Below are positions 30,001 to 44,545 of a stretch of 64,000 bases of DNA, in pieces (position 1 is the first letter of the stretch; each line of letters begins with the position of its first letter). The stretch spans positions 261,010-325,009 of the forward strand of contig SJOL01008389.1 in assembly GCA_004794785.1 (NCBI GenBank), read 5' to 3'. The notes under the pieces are model-generated. The model saw nothing but the letters and a program-made list of their open reading frames with translations, made no database searches and had not been told where the DNA came from. A program made the translations under genes and the position numbers. Origin of the DNA: Opisthorchis felineus (taxonomy: Eukaryota > Platyhelminthes > Trematoda > Opisthorchiida > Opisthorchiidae).

Positions 30001-33000
30001 AACACCAATTAGCTACTTACTCCCCACCAAAGAGCTGCATCCCGAGTAATGCGAAAATGAGGATGAATAAGAACAGCAGGAACAAAAGCGAGATGATGCT
30101 GCGCATTGAGTTCAACAACGAAAGCACAAGGTTTCTGAGTGAGGCCCAATATCTGAAAAGAGGAATTGATCAGACATTGATAGATATACAACTGACATCC
30201 CTTTTTACAGTGAATGTTTAATAGGAAAATTGAGAGTTAAGAACAGTTTTTTGTCCGACTTGTCATCAGTGTGAACATTCGCCATTAGATCTCTTTACTA
30301 CGTCAGTCGGATACGGATTTTTTTCAAGTCTATCTAAATAAAACTTGCACTCAACTTTCTTTCGAAAGATGCAGTTTTCCTACGAAGACTCCACGCGAGT
30401 AATCGTACTAGCAGATTTTTGAGTGCGACTGGATAAGAGTCCCTAAGGGAGGCGGGAAGTTCAGGATGCCAGCTGGACGCAACTTCCGACAGAACGGCTC
30501 GCACGTTACTAATAACTTTTGTGGTTCTACAGTCTGCGCTACCATTTGTGAAGCAACAATTTACATAAGAATACTTACCATGTCTTTAAATTGCTAGGAA
30601 GCTAAACACCTTAAATTATCAGAGATATAGTCAAAAGCCTGTGTTTTTGAACATTTCAGCTTGCGGACTATGTAATAACATGAATTTATATTATTTTGGA
30701 GGGAGAGACTTTGTGGCAACCGCTTATCAACCATCTCCTCTTGCAAAAGTTCTTACGTTTTTTCGCCCATGCTCTCTTAGATATGTACTGGTCTGGTCTT
30801 CCTAAACAATGAGAAAAAATAAAAAAACGGCAGAAAAAAATCTTGAATCACGAAACTGCATATGAGTGCTTCTTACCTTGTGACCTTGAAAATTCGAAGT
30901 AGTCGTAGTGCACGCAAAACACTGATTCCAAAAGAAGCTTCCGGGTGGAACACACCCCAAAGTATTTCAAAAAGACTCCCAATAATTACCTGCAATTTTA
31001 AGAAGCAGGGATTTGATTCCACTGCAAAAAACATCGATATGATCGCATAAAGCATGCAAGCGAAATGGTGTTTTTACCAACATGGGTGTCAACATCCAAC
31101 AGTTCCGATCCCACAGCACTGGACATAAAAATACCTGGACTCGATATCTATTTCTCAATATAGAGACAGCTATGTTGTAAAAGCACTGGCAACGAACCAG
31201 TTTGTCTCTTATTTGTAAGTAGCTTAGGAAAAGATTACTTTATACGAGGACTGAACCCTTCGTCTAAGACGTCTTCGCTCGAGAAGCCAGACAACGTGTG
31301 GACATGTGAGGTGAATTCCGTCATTTAAGGGTAGGTGGTGTTATATCCTGTTTAACTGCGGGCTAATTGCACTGCTGACCAGCCGTTTGTGTCCAGACGG
31401 TTTAGTCGTCCATTACTGACCAGGATGTTAAGAAGATTTGTGGGGACAAGTGAGGTACGCAATTGGGATGATTCTCGATGAGGATAACACTTCTTTGCAA
31501 TGCTTCCATTTTCTCAGCATAAATTGGCTTTAGCTAAAGGATGAAAGCTCTGATGGAAAGAAACAAAATTGATAGAATCTAGTTCATCGCGATGGTGTTG
31601 AACGCACTGGTGCAACTGGATCCATCAGCACTTGTCCAATGACTAGAAGAATATAAGTACTCTAGCCACTTGGAAACAGATTCGTATCTAAGGTCGAAAT
31701 AATAATCCAATAGGCTGTACAACCAAAGCGGTCGTACCTGCTCTGTGGTTTTCTTTTCACCAACAAACATTTTATGTGCACTGCTTGATATTTTCAATAA
31801 CAAGGTTTGCAAAATCAAGTTCTCCCGATGTCCCCATAAAAACACGTAGCAACCTAAAAATAAACTGTCGCCAATTCCTTAGAGTTCGGGACATTATCCA
31901 GAAATCAGCTGTTTTCGCTGGTACTTCTGAACAGTTCTTTCACACAACTGACGGCAGGCAAAGCCTGAGTGAATAATAAATGGGTGAATAATGAACGAAC
32001 AATTATCTTATATTTCTGTTTGATTTCTCCCGAATTTAGTCATTTTTATTAGAATAGTATTAATGCTCTCCCTTTGTGCACGGTCCGTTTTCTGTCAAGA
32101 TGTTAATCGTTAGAACCGAACTTGCACCTTGGTTCGACAGCAAACCATCACTCATGCAGTGACAAAGCACGTTTCACGTACTAACAAATGCAGTGGCTTG
32201 TATTACTAAATCTGGAAAGTTCAATCCATTGTGATCGCACTTTGTTATTTGTAGTCTTTTCTGTAGTCCAATCCAATAACATTACGCGCAGATCCTTTAG
32301 AAGTTGGCATTTTTATTGTATTCACCTGCGTCCTATGGGCAGCTAGTGAACCATCAACAATAGTACATAATTCAATATATATTTTGGCACCATGTACTCC
32401 AATCCGGCACTCTGAAAATTAAGTGATCTCTCGAGGGATCGCAAGGATCCAGCATAGTTAGTTCGTCTAGACTAGCTCTGGTTCAACATGAAAATTACGT
32501 AAAGAATCATTCAGGTCCAGGATTTCCACTAGGGTTGTAAATTTTCCTTCGGACCACCTTCAGTTACTCTGACATGATTACGCAAAAACAGATTAAACCT
32601 CTCCGTGATAAATTTAACTTACAGCACAGTCGAAAATGTTGAAGGTAGATTCAAAATATATGGGCACTTTCAACCCATACATCTTCAGGAGCATTTCGGC
32701 TATGAACAGTCCCAAGAACACATATTCCGCGTAGTCTTGCAGAAAAGCAAAAAGAGACAGAGGATACCGATCAGTCTGTCAGTAACTTGTTATGAAATAG
32801 TAAGAAAATTTTGACCAAAGATACCATTGTTCATGACTACATGCGGCAAGAGATGACAGAAAAATGTTCAGTAGGTGTGTTTTTCATCAGTTTATTTTAT
32901 GAACTATCACTGATGGGCTATTTTTGCGGTGTAATACTGTTTTTAATGAATAGACTATTGAAGTTCATTGATGGCAGGTGATTTTCTCGTTTGATTTTAT

Positions 33001-36000
33001 CTCTTCCCGATGCACAAAGGGTTGAACCCAGCAACCGAAGTACATGGTCCCAATAAACTTGATTTTAAGGGAAGAAGGCATTTCAGCAAGGCATTTCGTT
33101 AGCAGTGACAGTTGCGGCCAAACGATGTACTTAACAATAATCGTTCATCACGGGATTTATTGTGTGAGCAATATTAACTATCCAATCTCTCCATGAGCTA
33201 GTGTGTTCCTCGTTATTTTCAAGTGGAATGTAATTCAATGGCAACTAGACTGTCTTGTTGGAGAAAAAACAAATATGGTAAAAATCTGTTCATCAATAAA
33301 CCCGTTCAAACAGCTTTACAACCCTCTGCAGTAATCTGTTGGACGACTTTTGTTTGTTCTAGTTTTGGCTATTTGTTTCCTCACGAGACATAACGTGTTC
33401 AGGAAAACATCCTAGTTGGTACAACTGCTGTTATACTCAGTCTGTATCACTAGATACAAAACGATTGTTGAACTTGATAAGACGGTATACTTTTGGCTGC
33501 TGTAATTCCACAATCCCCCCCACCCACACAATTCACCTTGGCTAGCCTCTGGAACTGGGAGAACGGTAACCAGCTCAGTAGTATAACGCCTAGCAGACAC
33601 GGCGCACAACGTGATACCCAGCCAAAGCTTCCGCATTGTTTACAAGGCGCCAGCTATTCAGCCCAGATCAGTACAGAAAAGCACAATCGCAGTGGCTGAA
33701 GCTATCGCCCTACGACATCGCGACCCGATCCTTTGTCGGCAAAAACGCTTTGTTCGTGTATTATACTTGCCATGGTCCAACTCATCTCCCCCCACACATA
33801 TACTCTGTGTTGCACACACTCACAGCACTACCCGTGCTGACAGGCTCAAGTCACCCCATTGGTGACCTGAACTAGTTGTTCTTTGATAGGTAGCCAATGT
33901 CTCTCACTCAATTTCCTGTTCATTTACACCATGCCCATCCAAATATGTTAAATACTGCTCTCTTAACCTTTTCAACTGTATGGCTTGAAAAGACCTTGCC
34001 GAAACCATGTTTGCCAACCCATCTGTGTTCTTATTATAAATGGGAACTTTCGGAATATTACGTACTGTAATTCCATTTGCTATGTAGTGCAATCCTGCAG
34101 GCAAACGACTCGCCTAAAAGTAAGAATAATTATGGTGGCGAGCAAGTTCATCTACTTCTAGCGTACCTCTAACCAATTGACTGCTCCGTTTCTCTGAACT
34201 TCTGAAATCTTTAACTACATTTGAGATTTCGTTCACTTAAAAACCGCTATCCAGTCAGGTTGAAGCAGTGAAGTTAGCGAAGTGGCCCCATAACGACCCA
34301 GCAATTAGTTGTCTGAAACGCGTCCAGAGCTACCTAACCTGCAGCCTGACGTATGATAGTAACTGTCCAGCTTATCCAGGGAATTTGCCGGCAAGTCACT
34401 TAGACTCCCTCTCAGTCAGGTTTTTTCTCCATTCGGAAACATCCTTCAAACGTGTTTACGTTGCTTAGTCGGCTTTTGACTTTATATCTTTGCGAGCTTT
34501 TCCATTCATACGCCCCCCCTCCTGAGGAAAAAAAACATAATGAGTGGCCAAACGTCCCGGCACTGAAATAGAACCGCCAAAGTGTCCCTATAGTCGATGG
34601 GTGAGAAGGGTTTTTGCATTCACCACAGAAACAGTGGTATTCAGGTTTTCGAGTAAAAGTTTTTACAGTAACACGTACGGTGAAATTTTTACGAATGATC
34701 CTAACGAAGCGACTACGATTGGAAATTCGTTTCCGCTTTCCAGTCACGGAGTTAACCAAGCTTTACGTAAGACAAACCGTCAGCAACCTAAAATCTCTCC
34801 TACACGTCTGAGGAAAATCCACTTTTCGGCTGTTTTTCAGCCGGAATGACGCATTCTGCCGCAATGGTTCTCAGGATTTCTGATTAGACTCAAAATCAAA
34901 TTTCTAATGCATTTTGAGTCTAGCATTAGGTCGGGCTCGGAAAACCATTTGGCTACATAGTGGCTGCAGAGAACGGTGAGATAGAAAACAGCTCAAGATT
35001 TATGCATATTGTGCGTATCACAGCCTAATGTCATGCGACGAATTTCGTAGACGGATTAGAGTTAGGAAGCGCACAGTCTTGTGGTTAGTTAACAAGTACG
35101 AACTATTTCAAATGGACTTGATAGCAAGGAATAGGCTTTGATGAAGTAATTGAAGCGGCCTTGGTTTAATTCAAGACACAGGAATTTCAGTTAAACAGGA
35201 CGATAGTGAATTCTGAGCTGAGTTAAATGCGGTAAACATCTAGAAGGGGTCTGTGTCATTTATATGGTACCTTTGAAGACTTCTGCGGAGCACTCCCGTA
35301 TATCGCGGCATACAAGATCATACATCCAGTCGATTTGGTAAATTTTTTGCCTAACTGAGCTAATTCATCGCTAGAGGTGTAGTCTAATTTTAAACCAAGG
35401 ATATCAAGCAGATTACGGTAAACCTGTTACAATGCACCGAACATTGTGCGGCAAATATCATATGCCTGAGGCAACTAACACGCCCCACTGTTTTCGAAAG
35501 TGCAATGTTTTTGACGTTGGATTATCCAATTAGAAAATTGTAAATTATTCAAATTGCTCTGGGTCGCAAATGAATATAATATTTTGGGTCTACAATGCGC
35601 AACAAGATAGAAGTGCTCCGTCATCACCACCGTCACTCAAGTCACGTATCGTCACCCGTAAATGAGCAGCTTATTGTGTGACCATACATATCAATGAAAA
35701 CACTATGTTTTTGCGAGCCGTACACGTTAATAAATGTTTTCTGCTTTCCAGTGCCTTCACCGTTGTCCAGTAGGCGTTTTCACTGTTTTGTTCAAATATC
35801 TAAAGCAGGCGACTGTTACGAATTTTAGTTGTATGCTCAATTTTAGGTCTGATTTGGGAAGGAACATCAGTTAGTATTACTTTCCATTTTGCAGGTGATG
35901 TAGTATACCCTGCCGAGGTAAATTGTGACGGAATCCTTACTCTGTTCATTCACAACTGACTGGCCCCAATGCCGGTGATGTCCTTTATGCTTACCGTATA

Positions 36001-39000
36001 CGCTGTGAATCGGACATGTTTCGAGCGATCGTGGAGCCTTGTAAATATGATTACTCACATAGAAAGTTGGACAGCCAGATGGGTTGGCCATGATGCTCGA
36101 TTGCTCCGCAGACGGTATTCAGAAAGACCAGTACAATCACGATCCAGTAACATGCTTGACTCTTCACCATCCTTCGTATAGCATACCTGATATACGTGTA
36201 AGAGATGAGGACAGTTGTGTAGGGTTGAAAAACACCAAATCCGGCCACTGCTGAAGAGAAATTGTGAGTGCTACCTTAAAGATCGTAAGGCGATTGGTCA
36301 AAATTTTGTTTTTTCTTGAAAATGTTAGTTCCTGGAGTTCACAGCTAGTAGGAAATCTCGTAAAAACGGTTACAACAACTATGGATTATAAAAGATAAAT
36401 GTGGTTTACTGGTTACGATTGGAGTAAAACACAGATCCCTAACGCTGAAAAATTACAATGAACTTTGTCACTCAAATGGTTCAGCTGATAGTGGTTTCGG
36501 CTAACGCTTACAGAAGGAGGATCATTCGGTGACCAAACAACCGAAAGTCACATTCTGTCGGTTGAATACTACTCTTGCTTTAACTGCATACGCTTTCCTA
36601 GACTGTTGTTAATCTAAGTGGTAGAAGCTTTCGAATTCTGTACTTCCTGCCTGGGTGCTTTTGTTTCAATGACTTTAGGTAAATTCGGACTTTTCTACCT
36701 TGTTCGTACAACGACCATTAGGTTACTTATTAAAAAAAACCGCCTTCGTTTACGTTGTGCTAGATGAATCGATGCGCTGAATGTGAAAGTGATTAATGTG
36801 GTGAACTATTTGTTCGGCGATCCACATCCGAATCGTTGCATAGATGCCTTAAAACAATGTATCGGCTCCCGTCTGGAAATTCATGCATACATATATTTTT
36901 ACCAGTCGAAAAGATCAAAAGGTTATCTTAAAATTTATTTTGAAGTACTTCAAAATATGCACTTGATCGACAGAGTCAGCATAAACGTCAACCATATGGT
37001 ACGAAAAAACATAACTGCGTTGCTTTTGTGCCTTTCAATTCGACGCTCCTCGGAATGTTTTACGGTCTTCCGCGGATGTAAGCTTAATGTGTATTAGTCG
37101 AAAGCTGGCAAACGTCACTGGCTAGCATACAATGAACTCAAAAAAAGGCTGAAAACTCATGCCTCAGCAAAGAAATGTAAGACTTTTGAGCAGTAAATGC
37201 AGTCTCGCACCGACAGCTGCAGTTTTCCCTGGTATGGTTTCTAGGGTTACGAAAGGCAAAAGTGGGCGCGATAGAGACAGCAGCCAGTGAAGCTCCTCCA
37301 TCGAACCCGTGAATGCCCCTAAAAAGTAGTAGTAACCATCCGGTGAACCTAAATGACTAAAACACTGCTTTTAACACGTGGATGCTCTCATCCTCCTTTT
37401 TCGAGAAACTTGTTGGCCATATGTCACGCTTAAAACACATCACCACTGTTGCATAGTAAATAGCCGAACAACTTAATAGAGCGGCAAATTTCGAAAAAAA
37501 GTTGCTCCGGAGACTGTTTGTTCGAAGGACGATAGAGCACATAAAATACAAATATATTCACGATATGGTCACCTTGTTTGGGAGCGTAAGAGACTGTTGA
37601 AAATTGTGTGATTTTTACCTGAGTAATCATCGACCCAGCACACAGTAAAACGCATGCAATTCCGAGGTTCATTCATCTCAGGACCAGCACAAACAAGCGT
37701 GCTTGTCCGAGTCAGTCTTGCTGAGCTTTTTTCCTCTTTCCCATTTTTAGGCAATGTAACCACAAAATTTCTGGCTCTTTTTTGCGCTAATAAAGCGGAC
37801 GACACTGTAAAAACCTGCTCATTACAGTTAACACAATCATGACTCCCGGGTAGTTCGTTTTATAAGGCAAGCATAAGTTTTCGTTACAAACCTGTTTTTG
37901 GCCTTACCTGTTGCTAAGGGACTGCGTCGTATCATGGAACGGTGGCGTCAAAGAGAGACAGTCTGACACTTATGAGTAGGCTCATACCGTCTTATTAAGT
38001 GAGTAGTCGTCAAAAGGTGTATCTCCAGATAACGGAAGCAATATCGCATGGCGTCTAAACACATTGGTGCCTAGAAGTCACAAAGTACGTAGCATAGGTT
38101 GATTGGAATGTCTTCAGAAGTCATCAAACGCTAAGCTTGCGGATCATCATGATGTGATAATACTGGATTTTAAATTAAACAGAACTCACCCCTGGTGATA
38201 GGTGTTTTACCCGTCTACTAAAGTATAGTCGTTTGGATGTTTTTGTGAATATAGGAAGTCAGGTGGGTTTAAAACGTATACACGTCTACAAAACGAACTT
38301 GCTTCTCCGCCAGAAAACCCCGTTCTAGCAGGTTCTATCCCATTCCACTGGTCATGAACACAAAGCTTAGCAAGCAGCCTGAACTAATGGTGGCACGCTG
38401 GTAACAACATATCTATAAGTAATGTCTTTCGAAACATATTATCATCTCCATTTTCACCACATTCGTATATTTGTCACAAATGTATAGCATTTTATTGAGC
38501 AACTGGCTTCTCTTTTAGGATATGCTGCGTTTATGTGAGGCAGCTTTCTGTTCTGTTCCCTCACGTCCAGAAATTAAAACAAACTTAATTTACGAGCGTG
38601 ATTTGTCGGCCTACATTCCAGGATATCTATTCATCCATTACAACCCATGTGGCTTGACAGAGGGACAGACGCTGTCAATACTTTTTGCTGGGAGAAAATA
38701 AGATTACTCCCTTTTGTTTTGTTTATACTGAGCGGAAGGTCCGTGGTTCAAACCTAACCTCTGCATCTCGACTACTCCTGTCTAGGCTTGGGTAACCTGG
38801 CCGTATCTCACCCCCCCTGCTTCCTTCGGGTGGCGTGGCAGCTAGGCACCGGAAGGGTGTTACAGCTGATCGATTTATTTTTTCATGTTATTTATTCGAA
38901 CATGCATAAATCGAACTTGCTTGGTTTCAACCGAATTACAATATCGCGTTTGGCGAGAGGAGTGTCTAATCAACGATGCTTGGTGATGATTAAAATCTGA

Positions 39001-42000
39001 AAAGAACGTCCAGTGAGCGTGAGGGATTTAACTTCATGCTGTTCCATGTATTCTGTATCAGCCTGAGAAGGACTCAAAAATGGTTATTATCAACATTGCA
39101 CTGAAATTTACATCACATTGGTTTCTCAACATGTTTACTTTGCATGACCAGTGTTATGCACTAGTATTTGAATTTTACGGAATGAAACTGTCAGTGGTGG
39201 TTTACACATAAAGTGGTCAAATAATCTATCGTGATCTCATGCGCAACATGTGTATGTTGATGCTGTAAGAAACCTAAAATATATTTTGCTGGAGTATAGA
39301 TGTATCGTCCGAAACCAAAAAAAGTAACTGATAGCACAATGGAGAGTCATCACGGGCAAGTTGCTAAGTTTAAATCTACAGGAGTGTTATAATTTGAGCA
39401 TCCTTGATAGCTCACTCAGACAGGCACCCGTCGATCAAGTATCAGGTCGACTGCCGGAAAACAGCCCAAAACCTGTATTTACACTCATACCATTTGTGCC
39501 CGAACTTCTCATTTTAAGTTCGCATTTCGGAATATCTTTGTCACAGCTGAACCGTACACTTAGGACAAAGCCGAAAAAATTGTCTACTGACATCACACAC
39601 CATTCGCTATCCTCAATCCTCTCAGTGTACTCTGTGTATTAATATTTCATCAAACGGATGGTTTTCAATTGAAGCGTGATTGAAACATTCAAAACAACGT
39701 CTACATTACATGAAGGATCCAAAGTATCTCCATCATGATGTCGTTTTGCTCATCTGATTGATTCTCACCAAGGAGGGCACTCGTAACTCCAAGGGACGAC
39801 GAAGATTATTTAGTGGGTGGGGTATTGTCTTCAGATATCTACAACCTTCGTTTTCAAGTTAAATAACGAAAGGCTTCTATTTGAGGAGTGTGAAAGCAGT
39901 CTACTAGTGTAACGGTGGGTACTACTGATGAGGCATGCGAGTAGCATGTGTGTTCTCGTAACTTCGCCTTGATCTAATGGAAGGTGGGATTTATTACGGA
40001 ATTTGTGGAACTACTTTACAGTTTTTGCTTGCAATTGTGCGATAGTCAATGAATATCCAGGAGAGTTCAAGAAGACGCGTTCGAGAAGAAGATGGATATT
40101 CCGTTTTTAAAAACAACATGCAAATGAGAGTTTAACATTCCTGTCCAATAGTCTGTAACCGTTTAGTTGGCGTTTTCTAATAAACAACTCCGCAGCGAAG
40201 GGTTTCCCTCCTTACACTAGTACTTCAACCCTTTCATGAGTTTGCCGTTTTGTTTTCATTGTGGCAGCAACCATCATACTTTTTGTGTGGCATCGATTCT
40301 TATGACATCCGTATGGGGTTGTTCTTGAAGTAGTATCACAGCCTATTTCAGAGGTTCTGGAGTCACGTAGTAACCCAGAATCGCGCATCAGGTAATTAAT
40401 GAAACAATCCACAGATGTATTGAAACTGGAACTTTAAGAAACTCCCTCCGTGAAAAATCATCAATCGGAACCTACCACCCAGAAATAAGCTTACAGAAAC
40501 GCTTGAAGCACGAAATCTAAGTGCCACGTCCTGATCATGTGGGGCAAATTTGACTTTTGAAAGCTTGCCCATTCCACTTTGTTCCCGAAGGATTGTTGCA
40601 CGTAGCCTGCATTCTACAGGACGCTGATCTAAGCTGAATAGGAGAGATGTTGACACCCTACAATGCTTGTGTTCTAGCTGCGCTAATGACACGTACAAGA
40701 GGGACTTACTGCTCAAAATGTCTCATCAGGTTTTATCATAATAACTTCCTACCTGATTCGCTTCTCGGTTCTCCAGCAGCTCTGACAGCGTTCTTTCCGA
40801 CGTTTAAGTAGTTCACCATAGGACTGGCCAAGGAGGTTTCCGGCTGTTAAACAAAAGCGCGACGTGTGTGGAAAGTGTTCGGAATAATACCGCATGTGAG
40901 AACGGTGGCTAAGAAGTTTTGGAATGGATACGTACAAATGTGCACATCACCGAACAGAACTCACATTCTGCATCACCGTAAAAAGGGAATAATATTTTTA
41001 ATCGAAATCCATTCAAACTCCGTTGTTGTTAACTGTGTTGTTAACTCAAGTTACATATAACTGCAAAGAAAAACAGTTGGACGCAGAGACTGCGAAAGTA
41101 TTGTGGTTTACTATTATCTCGTACCATGCAACTATGTGGTAAAAACCGTCTGACGATTATCTGAAAGTCATTTGATTTCTTGTAAGTTGCATTACGCTTA
41201 GTCGCCGCTGTCATGTGGTTACGTAGGTGCGATGCTTCCGAGAAGTTGGGCTGTTCTGTCCAGACAACCCATGACATTTAAGAGATGCTGATAAACTTAA
41301 TATGAGTTTATGTCGGTCGTTTGGCTAGCGCTCTCTAGAAAGGCCTCATAAACTCTCATTTTGTTCTCATATCATCTAGAAATACATTGTGACGTAAATA
41401 AAAGGATTTATATTAACGATCTGGTCGGAGCCCCAACAGCTTAACCAAATGAGCGCTCTTATCTGCAATGATAGTGTGCGTATCCAAAGAGAATGTTCAC
41501 CTGGCTCTCCCATTGGCACTTTCGAACTCTTCTCACATGACATCACGCTCAAAAGAACATTATGGGCTGCTTATTATTTTCTGTTGGGTATGCCCCCACT
41601 GCAGCTGTACACCAGGCGAAATCCTCCTCTTTTCTAATAGGTCATGGTACCCCTCTCAGAGGAGCCACTTGACAAGAACTATAATTCTAAATCAGACCAT
41701 TGCTTTTCAGCACAAAATTTACATCGCACCGGGGAAACTTGAGACCATGTTACTCGCGAAGTTGAAAAACTGGAGCTTCGAATAAGGACAGCTAAAATGC
41801 TTCATGAAATCTGTAACAACAAGCTGTGGTGGAAGATTGTATTAAGATCCACATCCTGTCAACGATTGGACTAGCAAGGAAAGCGATATTCGAACTTCTT
41901 ATAAAAAACGCCATGCAACGCACCATAAGTGCAAGGAACCATTATACTGATGGTTTTATTCCGTAACCTTCACCTTGTAGTCGTTCTTTTATGCAGCGAA

Positions 42001-44512
42001 TTTATTTTATTCAAGATGTGTTTATTCTTCCAGGTACCAGTATCATATTGGTTTTATTTAAAGCCGTAATTTGGCTCATATTTAAGACAGGTAAGTGAAA
42101 TATTTTTGATCGAACGTGTGGTCACTCACCGAATATGGAGGTGCGTTATACAGAACTAAATGTGTTAATTTGTTATTTTGGTCACTGCTCCAGTGTTGTT
42201 TTGAAAAGGGGCGAAGTGTAAACAAAGGGTGGTTTTTGTGGTAATCAAGACCTCAATCAAGCTCTCAACACATTATCTTACCTCTGGCCGTCTTTTCCCA
42301 TGGGGTATGTAAACGTTATTACTCTTCCTACCATAGCAAAAGTAGTGATTTATCCCTATTTTTACCGGCCTTCCTCGGAACTCGAGATTGGTGGATGTGC
42401 CTTCAAATAGCAGGTAGCATATGGTTACAGAATCAATTAAAATCCTATTGACGGAATATTGTTTTTGGGAATTATCAGCATGTGCTGAAAGTGGCCGTCA
42501 CAGTCTTATCTGTATGAGTCCCTACTTGTCCCTTCAGGCTTATTGGATAATCTCGATTACAGAAAGTGAACTGCAAGCAGTAGGCAGTCACAAGAGTAGA
42601 AAATCAGAGCATTAGATCCAGTTCAAAAAGTTGTGCAAGTCACTCAACCATCACTTGTACAGTTAGCTCAAAACCATCATGTCCAGTCACTTCTCAGACT
42701 GAATAAGCTCGGTGGTTGCTTCTGCCGAATAATAGTTTTGGATATGAAGGGTTGTGACAGTTCACCCGGATTCTGACGATTGCATGTAAGCGACATGTTG
42801 ATGGCATCACCAAAAGCCCAAGCCAAACCTCATCTTCGTGGATAAATTGGATGTAGATTGAAACAATTATCGTTCATGGAAATTTATCCCAATTTTGCTG
42901 AAAACTCTTTGATAGCCCACGACCGGTTTCGCTCTTCTTGAGGCTCATCAGGTAGGCTCAGCTCCCGACGTTCCACCAACCTCTTGTTCCGCTTGAATAC
43001 AAACCGTACGAACTTCCCCAGATATTTTCTTTTGCACACCACTTTGGTTTTAACGAAAGAGCCAGCAGAATGCTACTCCTCAGGTTAATACAAATAGGTG
43101 TGCAATTGAGATTAGTTGACGGATTTCGCACAATTAGGGTTCAGGCAGAAGATAAGGTTGACGGAAGAAAAGGGACGAAATCGTTCGTGGACTGTCGAAG
43201 AACTTTCAGCAGCGTTGCGAGCAGATTCCCTCGAGAATTCCTATTGCGATATCTCGGATTTGGTACTAACTGAATTATGAGGCGACCCATATGCGACATA
43301 CTCAGCTGAAGAATATTAAAACGAAATACTGAGCCGAGATTCAGTTGAGTCCCCCGTTGGAACCAAACTGGGAGCAGTCGGCGGAGCAAAAAGCGGTCGT
43401 TACGGAATGCACAGACATGTTATGCTAAGCCTCGCAATCCAGCGCGGCTCGAATACAATGGCGCGTGTGGGGGCTCCGTAGGCAACGTTCATTAGATTGG
43501 TTGGCAGTGTCCATTCGTCAGGTGCCACAGCACACGGATTTTCGAATTTTCATGCACGCAGTAATCAGCAGAATGTTCCTAGGATGGCTGCGTTGATCAC
43601 CGAAGGGCTAAATTTACGATTTTTTCCCCTCGTATATACTGTGCAAGAACAAAAACCACAAAGTATGAATAGTTCCATAACAGTCCAAGAAATATATCCT
43701 GAAAGCCCCTTAGTGACAGGAGAATCCAAGAACAGAGAGTGTGCAGCTGAATATGTTAGAGCTAGATTCAGTGATCGGCGTGCATGAAGTGCTAGTATAG
43801 CTTTAAATAACGCTTAAAATTCAGTAATATGGTAACATCCCAATTTTTGTAAACGTGCTAATGCTTGATAGCAGCAACCGTAACAAATGTGGAACGTAGT
43901 TGTCACCATCAGACAAGGCGTATCCGACTGAGACAGAAGAATCAGTGCTGCACCTGACCAAGCAGACATGGTAGTTATCCAAACTAAGTGGAAATAGAGA
44001 AAGTCTAAATTCTGTTAATACCTTATTCACTAGCTTAAATAAGTGTGACATTCTGCATTCATCTCTTAAACTGGCAAGTAACCAATGGTTTATTTCCTTT
44101 TGCAGATTGCATTTTACCTCGACAGCAGGTTGGCGCTGTCGCTCATGGTGCTATTACGACTCATCTTGTTCCCAAAGGGGAATGGTAGAATCAGACTTCT
44201 GCCAACGTCCAAACCTAGATTATGTGTTGGACACAACAGTCTGATTGAATAAGACTTGCATGACAAACAGACAGAATAAACACCTGGTGACGAATATTAA
44301 ACTATTGTACATTTATGGATATACTGATGATACACTGCGATCTGATCATTAGGCTGCTAGCTGAAGGGAGCTCTTTCAATGGGGACTAACAAGAATAGTC
44401 ACTTTATGTTTGGAGAAAGACCGTCCGGACGACAGTGATGTGAGTACAAACTTAGGAAATATGTATGAAGACCTTCAAGGAGAGACTCTGACAATCGATA
44501 TACATACATATG

Positions 44513-44545
<33 letters not shown>

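Noticed and set aside
37619..37672. Minus-strand ATG frame reading [18 protein letters not shown] before a GTAAAA donor, resembling a signal-peptide first exon
   Set aside because: Only 18 codons with a mediocre donor and no partner exon found. Such hydrophobic stretches arise by chance at this scale.
38187..38260. Candidate short exon before IIS1 reading [10 protein letters not shown]
   Set aside because: With the true GT position the exit phase is 0, which does not join the IIS1 exon. The only acceptors give wrong entry phases.
39924..39960. Another CTGATGA occurrence that could be a hammerhead
   Set aside because: No GAAA or GUC at the right distance and no stem I. Other CTGATGA hits on both strands failed the same way.
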